Source: Carposina sasakii | Lineage: Eukaryota; Arthropoda; Insecta; Lepidoptera; Carposinidae | Reading direction: 5' to 3' | NCBI GenBank assembly: GCA_014607495.2 | Contig: CP053161.1 | Coordinates: 1,302,001-1,366,000, forward strand | Length of the DNA: 64,000 bases | Shown: in pieces, positions 43,049 through 52,374 of the stretch | Layout of the letters: each line of letters starts with the position of its first letter | How positions within the stretch are numbered: the stretch's first letter is position 1 | Notes under the pieces: generated by a model | The model's database searches: none | Seen by the model: only the letters and a program-made list of their open reading frames with translations | Told to the model about the DNA's origin: nothing | Made by a program: the position numbers and the translations under genes

Positions 43049-46000
43049 ATGGATCAAGCTGATCGCACGCGTTCGCGTAGTCGACACACTCCCGAATTAG
43101 TAGCACATCGGTTTCAAGATCGCCAACAAACTCGAAGGTCACGGTCGCAAGTTCGCAGTTCACGCGAGAAATACTCTCGAGATCGTGGATCAAGGGGTAG
43201 ATGTTCACGTAGTCATTCGCGTTCTTACACGCCACGTACACGTCGTCGGTACACGAGAGATTTACGGTCTCGGGATCTGCGTTATCGGGGTAGACGGTCG
43301 CGTACTCGTTCTCGCAGCCACTCGCGTGAGTATTTGCCTAGGAACACGCGTGACCGTTCACGTAGTCACCTTCGTGACCAACCGTTACCCTCGCGGGCAG
43401 TACGGACACCTTCTAGGCCTCCTCCCCCTAGCAACAGCGATACCTGGAACACCGTATTGACGCGGCTGGAGGCACTGGAAAGAGGTTCGCATATCCCAGC
43501 ATCAGTCGCGCCTACTGCAGTGCAAGGAACCGAACAGATCGTAGAGGCAATTCATTCATTGAGGTCCGTGAGTACTAACCATTATTATGTTTCGAATTTC
43601 GATCCCAGCATAAATGACGTCGATTCCTGGTTTAGTGAAGTTGATAGGGCCAAACTAGTTAACAAGTGGGACGATCGTGAATGTCTTTCTCGTATAGGCC
43701 ATTGCTTAAAGGGTGATGCAAGATCCTGGCTCCATGAATGGGTATCCAATGACCGAACGTGGACTAATTTTAAAATTGACTTCAAACCTTTGTGTGTCAC
43801 TAAAATAGATTCTGGTATTCTCTTTGAAATTCTTTCTACTAAATCCGACAAATATCAAACCTATGCCGAGTTTGCACGTAAAATGTTGTTACGGTTACGT
43901 ATTGTCAAAGGTATTAGCGAGGATTTAGTTACTGAGATAATCTTAAGAGGCATTACTGATCCACAAGTCAAAGCCACTGCGTCTAATGCCAATTTGAAAC
44001 CATCAGATTTAGTCAATTATTTGTCCACTTTTGTTAAACCCGCTAAAAGTGTACCCTCGGTTTCTCACACAAATCGTCACCATTTCAAAAACAATAATAA
44101 TAAGTCCGATGGCGTCAAAATACCATTTCGTACAGGCAAATGCTTTGAATGTGGTGACGTAGGTCATAAACAAATAATGTGTCCAAAGCGGTTAAAGCCG
44201 AGTACAACTACTACGCCATTATCGTCGCAATCGGGTTCTAGAGTAGATTCTAGTGTAGCGACATGCAGTTATTGTAAAAAGCGGGGCCACGATATTACAA
44301 CATGCTATGCTAAACGCCGTGTTGAAGAACAAAAACGCGTTCAAAATAATGTTAATTTTTGCTCGGCTCCGTTACACAAACGCACTGACATCGTTGTAGG
44401 TGTTATTCAAGGTATACCCGTTGACATTTTAATTGACAGTGGTGCCATTGGTGTGTCGTTAATTTCTTCCTCGGTTGTAAGTCATTTGTCATGCGCAAAG
44501 AAAACAATTGACCGTCAGATAAAGGGGGTAGGCGAGTCGGTTACTCAGATTGATTTTTATGTCACACTTACAATCGAATTAGAGGGTATTTCCTTAGAAG
44601 TCGACTTGCTTTTAGTACCAAAAGATTGCATGAACGCACCGGTTATTATAGGTACAGATGTACTCAATAGGGACGGTGTTGTCTATATACGAACAAAAAA
44701 TATTCAGCGTATTATTCGAGATTCCAATCCGCTAAAAGTGTCTGCTGTGGAGTTGAATGCGCTTACAAATATTAAAACTTCATTAACTGGTGATGATTTG
44801 AATAAACTAAAAGAAATCCTCAATGTTTACGCGGAGCACATGATATCCGGTACCGCCACGTCTACTGTTAGCACGGGATGTATGCGCATTCAGCTCAATA
44901 GCAATGATCCCGTCAACTACCGCCCATACAAGATGTCATACGACGAAAAGTTGAAGGTTCGTGAAATCATTAGTGATCTAATGTCCAAAGGTATTATACG
45001 CGAGTCGGAGTCACCTTACTCCAGTCCTGTTTTGTTAGTCAAAAAGAAAGATGGCTCCGACCGTATGTGTGTGGACTTTAGGGCACTAAATAAAGTTACG
45101 GTTAAGGATAAATATCCGCTCCCATTAATTGATGATCACATCGATCGGTTAGGTAAGGCTACGTATTTCACGACGTTAGATATGGCTACAGGCTTCCACC
45201 AAATTCGATTAAATGATGATTCGGTACCACTTACTGGCTTCGTGACGCCTGAGGGGCATTACGAATACCTGAAAATGCCCTATGGCCTTGCAAACGCACC
45301 CATTGTTTACCAGCGGATTATTAGTACAGCGCTCCGCGATTTTATAACTTCGGGACGCGTTGTAGTGTACATAGACGACTGCTTAATACTTTCTAAAACT
45401 ATTGATGAGGGCTTACAAACGTTAAAAGAAGTTTTGTCAACATTGACCAAAGCAGGTTTCTCAATTAATTTTAAAAAGTGTTCTTTTATGTGTACAGAAA
45501 TTGAATATCTTGGACGTGTTATTTCTAATGGAGAGGTTAAGCCCTCACCTGGTAAAATTCAAGCGTTAGTTAACTCTAGTCCTCCAAAAAACGTAAAGCA
45601 AGTACGTCAGTTTCTAGGCTTAGCTGGGTATTTTCGCAGATATATCAAAGGCTACTCCACTAAGACAGCATGTATAGCACAATTAACGCGCAAGGGAGTT
45701 CAGTTTAGTTGGGGAATAGAACAAGAAAGCGTTAGGCAAGAAATAATTTCTATCCTGACTAACGCTCCTGTTTTGGCTATATTCGACCCGTGTTTACCTA
45801 CCGAGGTCCACACGGATGCGAGTAGTTTGGGTTATGGCGCCGTGTTATTACAAGCTTATGCAGACGGTACCAAGCGCGTAGTGTCTTACTACAGTCAAGT
45901 GACTAAGGGAGCTGAACCCAAGTACCATTCGTACGAACTTGAGACCTTGGCTGTAGTAAAGGCGTTGCGACAGTTTCGTCATTTTCTGGTAGGCATGCAT

Positions 46001-47443
46001 TTTACGGTAATCACGGACTGTAACGCTTTGAAAGCCACCCAAAGCAAGCGTGATTTATTACCGCGTGTGGCACGATGGTGGATCTACTTGCAAGATTTTA
46101 ATTTCACAATCTCATACCGAAAAGGCGCCATGCTGCCACACGCGGACTATTTAAGTCGTAACCCGTGTAATTTTGTAAATAATATTGATAGGCCACGTAA
46201 CTGGGCTCAGATTGCTCAAGCAGGTGATGAGGAAACTCGAAATATGATTCAAGCTTTAGAACAAGGGGACTTAGATGCATCACGCTATGTAATGAAAAAT
46301 GATGTTCTTTATTATCGTTACGTAAAGATAGGAGAGGAGACACGGCTCCTCTGTTATATTCCAAGGGGCCAACGCTTAAGCCTTTTGCGCATTTTTCATG
46401 ACGAACACAGCCATGTAGGTGTCGATAAAACTTTAGACCTTATACTTAGACACTTTTGGTTTCCGGGTCTTAGAGCCTTTGTTCGTAAGTATATCGGCCA
46501 TTGTTTAGTGTGTATTGCCCATAAACGGGTCCCTCGTGCTCCGCTACAGCCTATTTCTTCCTGGCCTAAGCCAGATGTTCCATTTGACACGCTGCACCTC
46601 GATGCGTTAGGCCCGTTACCAGAGTCTAAGGGTTTTAAACACGTGATGCTGACTGTAGACGCTTTTACTAAGTACTGCTTGCTAACTCCTATTCGCTGTC
46701 AAGATTTAGAAGAGCTCAAACGTGTATGTCAAATTGTTATTTCCTTATTTGGAACTCCTCGCCTAATAGTATCCGACCGGGGTCGAATGTTTGAGTCCTC
46801 TGGTTTCAAATCATGGATGCAAGTATTGGGAATAGAACTTCACCACATAACACCAGAAATGCATCATGCTAACGGGCAGGTGGAAAGATATGTTCGTACG
46901 TTATTGAACATGTTGCGTATCGAGGTCAACCACAGGAAACATGAGTGGGCAGATGAATTATGGCAGTTGCAACTAATTCTTAATATCACTCGCCAGAAAA
47001 CCACACAAACGTCTGCCCTGAACCTGCTTATGGGCCACGAGAATGCAACACCTGCGATACGAGCTCTGGTGAGAGATGTTGCCCTGGAACCTTCCATCAA
47101 CCGGGAATCCAGAAGAGAGATGACTAGGCATAGGACGGCCGAGCTTTTATCAAGAAATCAGGCGTCAATGGACGCCCGTGTTAATAAAAACAGACATCAA
47201 TATCGTGTGTTTCAGGAAGGTGATTTGGCTTTCGTGATTAAGTATGCCCAGTCATCGGGTAAACTTGATCATGGAATGCGTGGTCCGTATCGAGTGGTTC
47301 GAGTCCTTCCCCACGGCCGCTATGAGTTGAAGCTTGTAGCCGGGTCATATGGCAAGACGACCTACGCTGCCGCGCAGCATATGGTTCACTGGGGTGGAGA
47401 ATGGACTCCCGAGTCATGCTCTGCCTTCTTTGAGGGTGAGTGA
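43049..47443 (+). CDS. Gag-Pol polyprotein of Ty3/gypsy element, 1464 residues, intact
   Basis: One uninterrupted frame. Gag: an Arg/Ser-rich N-terminus (residues 1-125), a capsid-like region, then two zinc knuckles, CFECGDVGHKQIMC at 365-378 and CSYCKKRGHDITTC at 406-419. Protease: ILIDSGAIGVSLI with Asp463. Reverse transcriptase: MCVDFRALNKVTV, FTTLDMATGFHQIRL, and YIDD at 774-777. RNase H: TDASSLGYGAVLLQ with Asp923 and YHSYELETLAVV. Integrase: an HHCC zinc domain from His1117 with CLVC, catalytic Asp1185, Asp1243 and Glu1279 (D,D-35-E), and a GPY/F-like module (RGPYRVVRVL). Gag and Pol are fused without frameshift, so proportioning must occur otherwise. The Arg/Ser-rich Gag start is unusual and resembles RS domains. 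Confidence 0.95.
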   Translation: MDQADRTRSRSRHTPELVAHRFQDRQQTRRSRSQVRSSREKYSRDRGSRGRCSRSHSRSYTPRTRRRYTRDLRSRDLRYRGRRSRTRSRSHSREYLPRNTRDRSRSHLRDQPLPSRAVRTPSRPPPPSNSDTWNTVLTRLEALERGSHIPASVAPTAVQGTEQIVEAIHSLRSVSTNHYYVSNFDPSINDVDSWFSEVDRAKLVNKWDDRECLSRIGHCLKGDARSWLHEWVSNDRTWTNFKIDFKPLCVTKIDSGILFEILSTKSDKYQTYAEFARKMLLRLRIVKGISEDLVTEIILRGITDPQVKATASNANLKPSDLVNYLSTFVKPAKSVPSVSHTNRHHFKNNNNKSDGVKIPFRTGKCFECGDVGHKQIMCPKRLKPSTTTTPLSSQSGSRVDSSVATCSYCKKRGHDITTCYAKRRVEEQKRVQNNVNFCSAPLHKRTDIVVGVIQGIPVDILIDSGAIGVSLISSSVVSHLSCAKKTIDRQIKGVGESVTQIDFYVTLTIELEGISLEVDLLLVPKDCMNAPVIIGTDVLNRDGVVYIRTKNIQRIIRDSNPLKVSAVELNALTNIKTSLTGDDLNKLKEILNVYAEHMISGTATSTVSTGCMRIQLNSNDPVNYRPYKMSYDEKLKVREIISDLMSKGIIRESESPYSSPVLLVKKKDGSDRMCVDFRALNKVTVKDKYPLPLIDDHIDRLGKATYFTTLDMATGFHQIRLNDDSVPLTGFVTPEGHYEYLKMPYGLANAPIVYQRIISTALRDFITSGRVVVYIDDCLILSKTIDEGLQTLKEVLSTLTKAGFSINFKKCSFMCTEIEYLGRVISNGEVKPSPGKIQALVNSSPPKNVKQVRQFLGLAGYFRRYIKGYSTKTACIAQLTRKGVQFSWGIEQESVRQEIISILTNAPVLAIFDPCLPTEVHTDASSLGYGAVLLQAYADGTKRVVSYYSQVTKGAEPKYHSYELETLAVVKALRQFRHFLVGMHFTVITDCNALKATQSKRDLLPRVARWWIYLQDFNFTISYRKGAMLPHADYLSRNPCNFVNNIDRPRNWAQIAQAGDEETRNMIQALEQGDLDASRYVMKNDVLYYRYVKIGEETRLLCYIPRGQRLSLLRIFHDEHSHVGVDKTLDLILRHFWFPGLRAFVRKYIGHCLVCIAHKRVPRAPLQPISSWPKPDVPFDTLHLDALGPLPESKGFKHVMLTVDAFTKYCLLTPIRCQDLEELKRVCQIVISLFGTPRLIVSDRGRMFESSGFKSWMQVLGIELHHITPEMHHANGQVERYVRTLLNMLRIEVNHRKHEWADELWQLQLILNITRQKTTQTSALNLLMGHENATPAIRALVRDVALEPSINRESRREMTRHRTAELLSRNQASMDARVNKNRHQYRVFQEGDLAFVIKYAQSSGKLDHGMRGPYRVVRVLPHGRYELKLVAGSYGKTTYAAAQHMVHWGGEWTPESCSAFFEGE

Positions 47444-47847
47444 GTATGTGGTTTCTGTCGGTGTGGCGCACTTGTGATAGTGCGGCCACACGGCCTCTCT
47501 GTCATTGTGGTACATGATGTGTACCCATGACCTCGGAAGCTGGTCGGCTTTGCAAACCGATCAGTCGCCGTGAGGTGTGCGCTCACGGTGTTCTTTATTA
47601 AGCATGTGGTAATGGTTTAGCATGTATTTATCTAAATGATAACTAAGTGATCTAAAGCAGTAGTGTGTATGTAAACATGTTACAATTCTTTTATATAACC
47701 ATTATGGTTCCACTTTAGAACGCTTATTATCACTCAAAGGACAGTTATCTACAGTGTGGTGTGGTATTAACATTAACTAACTATGTACTGTGGGAGAATA
47801 TATAAGTCCCCTGTTTTCTGTTTGTCAACGCTTTTTTATTTTTACAG
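47436..47847 (+). other. Candidate intron at the end of pol
   Basis: The last codons contain GAGG|GTGAGTGAG, a strong splice donor overlapping the stop; 412 bases later CGCTTTTTTATTTTTACAG|CC is a strong polypyrimidine tract and acceptor. Splicing would remove the stop and join in frame to a 44-codon tail. A CTAAC branch-like motif lies near 47775. This is inference from sequence signals only. Confidence 0.5.
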
Positions 47848-47981
47848 CCAATGACGATGACTGTTCTGACCAAGAGCAGGTTGGGCCAATACACGGAGAC
47901 CAAGAAGCAGGGCCTTTATCAAGACCACTCGAGCCACTATCACCGCCTTTGCAAAACCTGGATATGCCTATCCTGGACTAA
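47848..47981 (+). CDS. Alternative acidic C-terminal tail of Pol (predicted second exon)
   Basis: Joined to the donor in frame it encodes 43-44 residues, beginning ANDDDCSDQEQVG and continuing through the proline/leucine-rich SRPLEPLSPPLQNL to a stop after MPILD. Acidic and Pro-rich, with no known domain. In the unspliced transcript this segment is non-coding. If used, it would give integrase a second C-terminus. Confidence 0.4.
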
Positions 47982-48038
47982 CGGAGCCCTTGCCTATCTA
48001 CAAACCTGACGAGGACTTCAGGGTATCAGGAGAAGCCG

Positions 48039-48263
48039 TGTTAGATATGAAGAGGAGGGTACCACTGCGAAAACTATATAAACGCCAAAATGGCGTTTCT
48101 CGAGTTCACTCTTTTGTCAGCCGTCGGACGAGGCACACGTTTTTGCTCATTACATTGCGTTTTGTTATATTTGTTTAAAATTTTGTGTTAACGGTTTTTG
48201 TTTATTTCTGTTAGATTAATAAATTGTTTTTTTTTTATTAAAACTCGCTTCTGATTACCAAAA
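48039..48263 (+). repeat. 3' LTR
   Basis: Identical to the 5' LTR as read apart from one extra T in the poly-T run (10 against 9). The purine-rich CAGGAGAAG just upstream (48028-48036) is a candidate polypurine tract. Confidence 0.9.
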
Positions 48264-48570
48264 ATATATAATACTGCTTACTCCTGACGTGTCGGGACTG
48301 AATTCTACCGCGTATCAATGATCTGTTATTGACCAATTCGTGGTGCCGGTAGAGTTCGATGATATATAGGCCATTTGGTCGCATGTGCTCATGGACGTAT
48401 GATCTTGCTATCCTGAGGTGATAGCTGCCCAGCGTAAAAAGAATTAAATCGTCGTACGATAATTGTGGGAAATCAAACGCTGCATCACTGGCATCAATTG
48501 CAGTGAATGCTACCCTTTGCCTATTCAAGTTGTGCCCACTCACATATTTCATTAATAGTTGTATTTCAGA
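48264..48570 (-). pseudogene. SWIM zinc-finger protein, upstream part (split by LTR element)
   Basis: The minus-strand frame reads MKYVSGHNLNRQRVAF, FDFPQLSYDDLILFTLGSYH, RIARSYVHEHM, then RGRIQSRHVRSKQYYI to the LTR boundary. Across the empty site it continues in frame into 42634-42419. The blocks LTLGSYHL and RIQSRHVRSKQY followed by C-C...C-H resemble the C-terminus of an uncharacterised SWIM-domain family that I recall from arthropod genomes; the name is unknown to me. Upstream, the frame is closed at 48573 by TAG next to an A-rich run, so more N-terminal sequence, if any, lies in another exon or is lost. Confidence 0.65.
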
Positions 48571-48782
48571 CTACCCCCGCGGTTTTTTTTTTTAACAACA
48601 CAAAATGAAATGTAGGCTAGCCCTCAATAATTTACCAATAATTTGATTTTTGTAGCAAATATTTCGAAAACCGGGTCAGATTATGCCCAATGACCTTTAT
48701 CATCCTCATTTCAGCTGTAGGAAGTACACCCGTACTACTGAACATTAGCCATCCCCAACAGAATCGTAGCTTTTTCTATACG

Positions 48783-48905
48783 ACAGTGACTTATTAGACG
48801 TGCGCCTTTCAGCCGGAAAGCGTGAGTTCGATCCCAGTACCACTGAGTTTACTTTATGTACGCATTTACTATAATTGTCACTTAGCTATACCCAAGGAGG
48901 GGTAG
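48783..48905 (+). mobile_element. SINE-B 5' fragment
   Basis: TTAGACGTGCGCCTTTCAG and GAGTTCGATCCCAGTACC are the tRNA-like head; TTGTCACTTAGCTATACCC continues the family. The rest is absent. Confidence 0.7.
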
Positions 48906-49136
48906 CCCTGTTCCTATTTATTTAGGGTCAGCGCAATATGTTCTTTTCTTCCATCCATCCCTATTATCCGTCATCTCATTGCTCACTCCCAGTACACGCA
49001 TATCCTCCCTCGCACAGTTCATTCAACACTTCTTTGGTCTATCTCTTCCATTATATCCATCCACGCTGGTTTATAACTCGGTTATAAGTTTTCAAGTAAC
49101 ATATTTCAACTTAATTATAATGATAAAAAAAGATGA
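48906..49136. other. Unnamed repeat-like stretch
   Basis: AGGGTCAGCGCAATATG, TCCTCCCTCGCACAG and TTTGGTCTATCTCTTCC recall a moth repeat I have seen before, but no second copy is in this window. Confidence 0.3.
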
Positions 49137-49366
49137 TTCACTATGGGTGCGCCCACCACCGGGCCCTACACCCTCCACTGACCATCGGATCTGATAATTC
49201 ATAACTGCGAAAACAATACAATGTATTATCTTGCATGCTAGGTGCTCGGGTCTGGTTTCTCGTGGCGATTATAGTTAGTGCAAGTGCCTATTTTCGCAGT
49301 TATGAGTTATCAAATCCGAGGGTCAGTGGAGGGTGTAGGGCCCGATGGTGGGCGCACCCATAGTGA
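49137..49366. repeat. F foldback element (about 230 bp, 70-bp arms)
   Basis: The left arm TTCACTATGGGTGCGCCC, ACCACCGGGCCCTACACCC is mirrored on the right by GGGTGTAGGGCCCGATGG, GGGCGCACCCATAGTGAA; arms run to GCATAACTGCGA/TTCGCAGTTATG. The loop has ATGCTAGGTGCTCGGGTCTGG. Partial copies are at 21330 and 62313. The right arm's outer sequence GAACTTCCGAATTGTGACGCC also occurs, inverted, in the 62313 copy, so the true end lies further out. Confidence 0.8.
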
Positions 49367-49669
49367 ATGTTTGAACTTCCGAATTGTGACGCCTAATACA
49401 ATCTCATTTATAAAAAGATGATGATAACTTATTAATTTAAAATGTATGTAACTCTAACCATTCCTCAAAATCCATCTCTTAGGAAATAATATCCATTGAT
49501 ATTCAAACCTTCAAATCTCCGAAGAAATTAAGAACTTCCAACTTCAGACAGGCCATTGATTGTGCTTATCGACCACAAATTAATAATCTAAACTTATTTT
49601 TACCTGTCCAAGTTTGGAGAAGGGTTCTAGGTGGAAATACTGAAATATATTATTATGATAATAATAATG

Positions 49670-49835
49670 TCTCAAACCGTATTCCGGTCATGGCCAATCT
49701 CAACGTAGACAAACACAGGTACACTCTCTATTCCTTCACTCTCATAGTCTGGATGGTATGGAAAGCCGACACGACCAGAAAGAGATCAAGCGCAGGACAA
49801 CAGTTTTACGTACGTCGTCGCTTGAGTAATGTATT
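49670..49835 (-). mobile_element. SINE-B fragment
   Basis: On the minus strand CGTAAAACTGTTGTCCTGCG, TGTCGGCTTTCCATACC, GAATAGAGAGTGTACCTGTG match the SINE-B body; head and tail are lost. Confidence 0.7.
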
Positions 49836-50503
49836 TTGTCTATATCTAAGAAATAAATTAACATTGTTGTCGCCTACTAAAACTACTTATAAGCGGAAAA
49901 TCATACAAAACAACAAGGCAACTCTACCACTCAACGACATTATATTTTTATTCCCCACTCCCTGCAGCAATAAGTTAGCTGACTAATATGACGATCTGTC
50001 TGCCCGATTTATGACGTCAGATTTCTTACATCGCGAGGATTACAGTCGACGCAATATTAATACTTTTATACTGATCTTACATCTTAGTTGCTTATAAACT
50101 GTGATATACAAGTTATTGTGATATGATTTTTTTTCTTTAAGATTTTTTTAATATCCTGTACCTATTACCAACTACTATAATGGGTTGGACCAATGGCCCA
50201 CCACGCTAGTCCAGTGCGACTTGGTGGGTTTTTTGGCAGAGCCTCGGTAATTGGCGCAGAAAGGGCCCTAGAAGATATTGTGAAGAACCCTCCAGTCATT
50301 ATTATAACATGAAGCTGTCTAAATATATTTGAATGGTGTTGGTGGGATTCTCTCTACCCTTTCTTCATACTAGGTAGTAACTAGTACGTAGGTACACCGC
50401 TATTACAGGTTCAAGGTCCCACTTAAGCGGTAGGATTTCACAATACATGTAAGGCAAACAAGCCCATAATTCACTACTTCTTCCTAATGTATTGTTAAGG
50501 TCC
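49836..50503. other. No supported gene
   Basis: GGGTTGGACCAATGGCCC and GTGGGTTTTTTGGCAGAGCC at 50180-50245 look repeat-like, without a second copy here. Confidence 0.4.
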
Positions 50504-50831
50504 TGGAGGTCTACTCTGAAGTGACGATAAACGAAGTATCGGCCGAATATCGAGGTGTTTCCTACTACGAACTTCCTTCGATCGGATCAGTCGCGCCGTT
50601 TTTTCATTCGGTCCGATCGAACTCTATTTGACAGGTATAATGCTAGATAATAGAAAGCTTATAATATTAGTCAATGTGAATTATTCTCTATGGTTCCGAA
50701 TGAGTTGTGAACTCAGATGAATGAATCCGAAGCAATTTCGTAGTAGGGTCAAAGGCTGTCAAAGGCTTCGATTCGGTCGGGCTTCGGTCGGACCAAAAGA
50801 TTCGAAAGCGGCATTTCAGAGTAGACCCCCT
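50504..50831. mobile_element. G-family MITE, copy 2 (328 bp)
   Basis: GGAGGTCTACTCTGAAGTGA and CATTTCAGAGTAGACCCCC are the terminal inverted repeats. The interior follows 19128-19441 with a few short insertions (for example an extra TTTTCA and a duplicated GTCAAAGGCT). Confidence 0.78.
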
Positions 50832-50875
50832 GGTATTCACAAGCTAACTAAAAGCATGATCAGATTATTATTATA

Positions 50876-51200
50876 CAGAATGATTTTTGGTCGTCAACGT
50901 TCCCGAAAACTACGGAATCTCCTCGTCATCACGATCATATTTCACCATGGTCCAAAGTTGAGTAAATAGACTGCGTTTTTCTGCATAAATGCACATAGAC
51001 GCGTGTAGCAAGATTTTTTCACGAAAAATAGTTAATATCTGTCTATAAAAAAACTAACATAAACACTAGACACTATAAATTTCGCGATCAAGGAATTTAA
51101 AATTTAAAAAAAAAAACAGCATTTTTTTGGCATAAACTTATTTTATTTCATGTATAGAATACGTACCCTTCGTTAAAGGTGGCCACAAAAAAACACCCTG
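50876..51200 (-). mobile_element. M2 MITE
   Basis: TATA flanks both ends; CAGAATGATTTTTGGTCG and AAAAAACACCCTG are the termini. An internal segment (the CCAGACACTTCCCAGG part) is deleted relative to 26891. Confidence 0.85.
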
Positions 51201-51325
51201 TATACTAGTTAGAAGATTCTAAATATATTTAAACAAATATTCACCTCATTTTGTTTTCACCACCGCCGGACCCTTTCACTCCCGAATCTGAAGGCATATT
51301 TTATTACATGTCCTATGCCTATGCG

Positions 51326-51500
51326 GGGTTTCACTAGCATACATCAGCTACAGTAAAGAACTCGGTCATTACCTTGGGTTATAAGCTAGCACTGATCATT
51401 TACGTCTGATTCTTTACCCGCTATACCGTGGCTGTGGTATCTCTTTTATGATCCTGCCGTTCTGATCACCTCGCCCGCGGACATAACCATGTCCATATGG
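51326..51500 (+). repeat. R4 repeat
   Basis: TTTCACTAGCATACATCAGC, AAGAACTCGG, GCTAGCACTGATC and TATGATCCTGCCGTTCTG keep the R4 order; the CGTGCATGTC block is deleted. Confidence 0.55.
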
Positions 51501-51966
51501 ACACTTGTCATCTCTATGTTATGTCATTATGCCAACTGTAGAAACGTTGCTGGTAACATTCAAAGTATAACATTTGATATCGCCACAAGGTAGTTAGCAC
51601 CGCAATCTAAATAATAGCTATTCCATGACACCAAACACGACACTTGTGGCACTGTGACTTGAAACTACAATTACAACCTCTAACATAACTCTTAACTACA
51701 CGTATAACGTGCTTTACTGTTTTGAATTAAATAAATGGAAGGGTTAAACATTATGTCTTAAGTAATAATATTTTTCATCGTCGGATTATAAAGGTAGTTT
51801 AAAATAACTATTAAAGCCTCGACTGCTCTTTCATAGAAGTCTATCTCGTTGCGCTGTCCCCTTTGGCAATATGTAGGTAATAATAGTAAAAATGAATATC
51901 ATGGGCCAATGGGAATATAATTGTATGATTATTTCCATGTAAAAAGTCATTTTGCCTGGTACATTA

Positions 51967-52036
51967 AAATTTACAACTAGATTTAAATACCTACGTAAAA
52001 TAGGTCAAATTTACAACTAGATTTAAATACCTACGC
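51967..52036 (+). repeat. Tandem repeat, period 40
   Basis: TTTACAACTAGATTTAAATA occurs at 51970 and 52010, each followed by CCTACG. A local duplication. Confidence 0.8.
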
Positions 52037-52146
52037 TGTAAGAAAAATAGGTATTTTTTAAAAGATTTTCACTGTCGTATTAGCATCTTATTCAAATTTA
52101 CGAAAAACTGTTTAAAAATCCCTAGTTTAATGTATACAGACTCTAG

Positions 52147-52374
52147 CAAACAGATCTATTTGAAGTTAAACCTGACCCGGCAGCAGTAACCACACAAATT
52201 ACGGTAATTGAACCGCAGATAGTGGAAAAAGCAAGAAAAATATGTTTAACTCAATTTAGCAGCTTTACATTTTCTACGGCGAAATTATGTATTTTTTTAG
52301 TAGCAAGATCCGATATCAGATGGTCTGATGATATTATAAATAATTTTCCAATAAATAAAGAATATGTAATTTAA
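52147..52374 (+). other. Methionine-less open frame, possible exon
   Basis: After a TAG at 52144, 75 codons are open to TAA at 52372-52374. The start reads TDLFEVKPDPAAVTTQ and then IVEKARKICLTQ, a composition unlike translated AT-rich noise, and CTAGCAAACAG at 52142-52152 could be a splice acceptor. I know no homologue and a run of 75 open codons does occur by chance in 64 kb. Confidence 0.2.

Larger units (their letters stand above)
42635..48263 (+). mobile_element. Ty3/gypsy LTR retrotransposon, apparently complete (5629 bp)
   Basis: Two LTRs (224 and 225 bp) differ, as read, by one base in a T run. ATAT at 42631-42634 recurs at 48264-48267 as a 4-bp target duplication. Inside are a leader, a single Gag-Pol frame in the order Gag, protease, reverse transcriptase, RNase H, integrase (Ty3/gypsy order), and a short 3' segment. 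No envelope-like third frame exists, so this is a retrotransposon and not an endogenous errantivirus. Intactness and LTR identity indicate a young insertion. It interrupts a SWIM-domain frame on the other strand. Confidence 0.95.

Noticed and set aside
47444..48038. Envelope gene between pol and the 3' LTR
   Set aside because: The segment is about 600 bases with only short frames, no signal peptide or membrane segment; not an errantivirus-type element.
47990..48178. 62-codon frame from the gypsy 3' region into the LTR
   Set aside because: It reads through the LTR without motifs; more likely chance than a further gene product.
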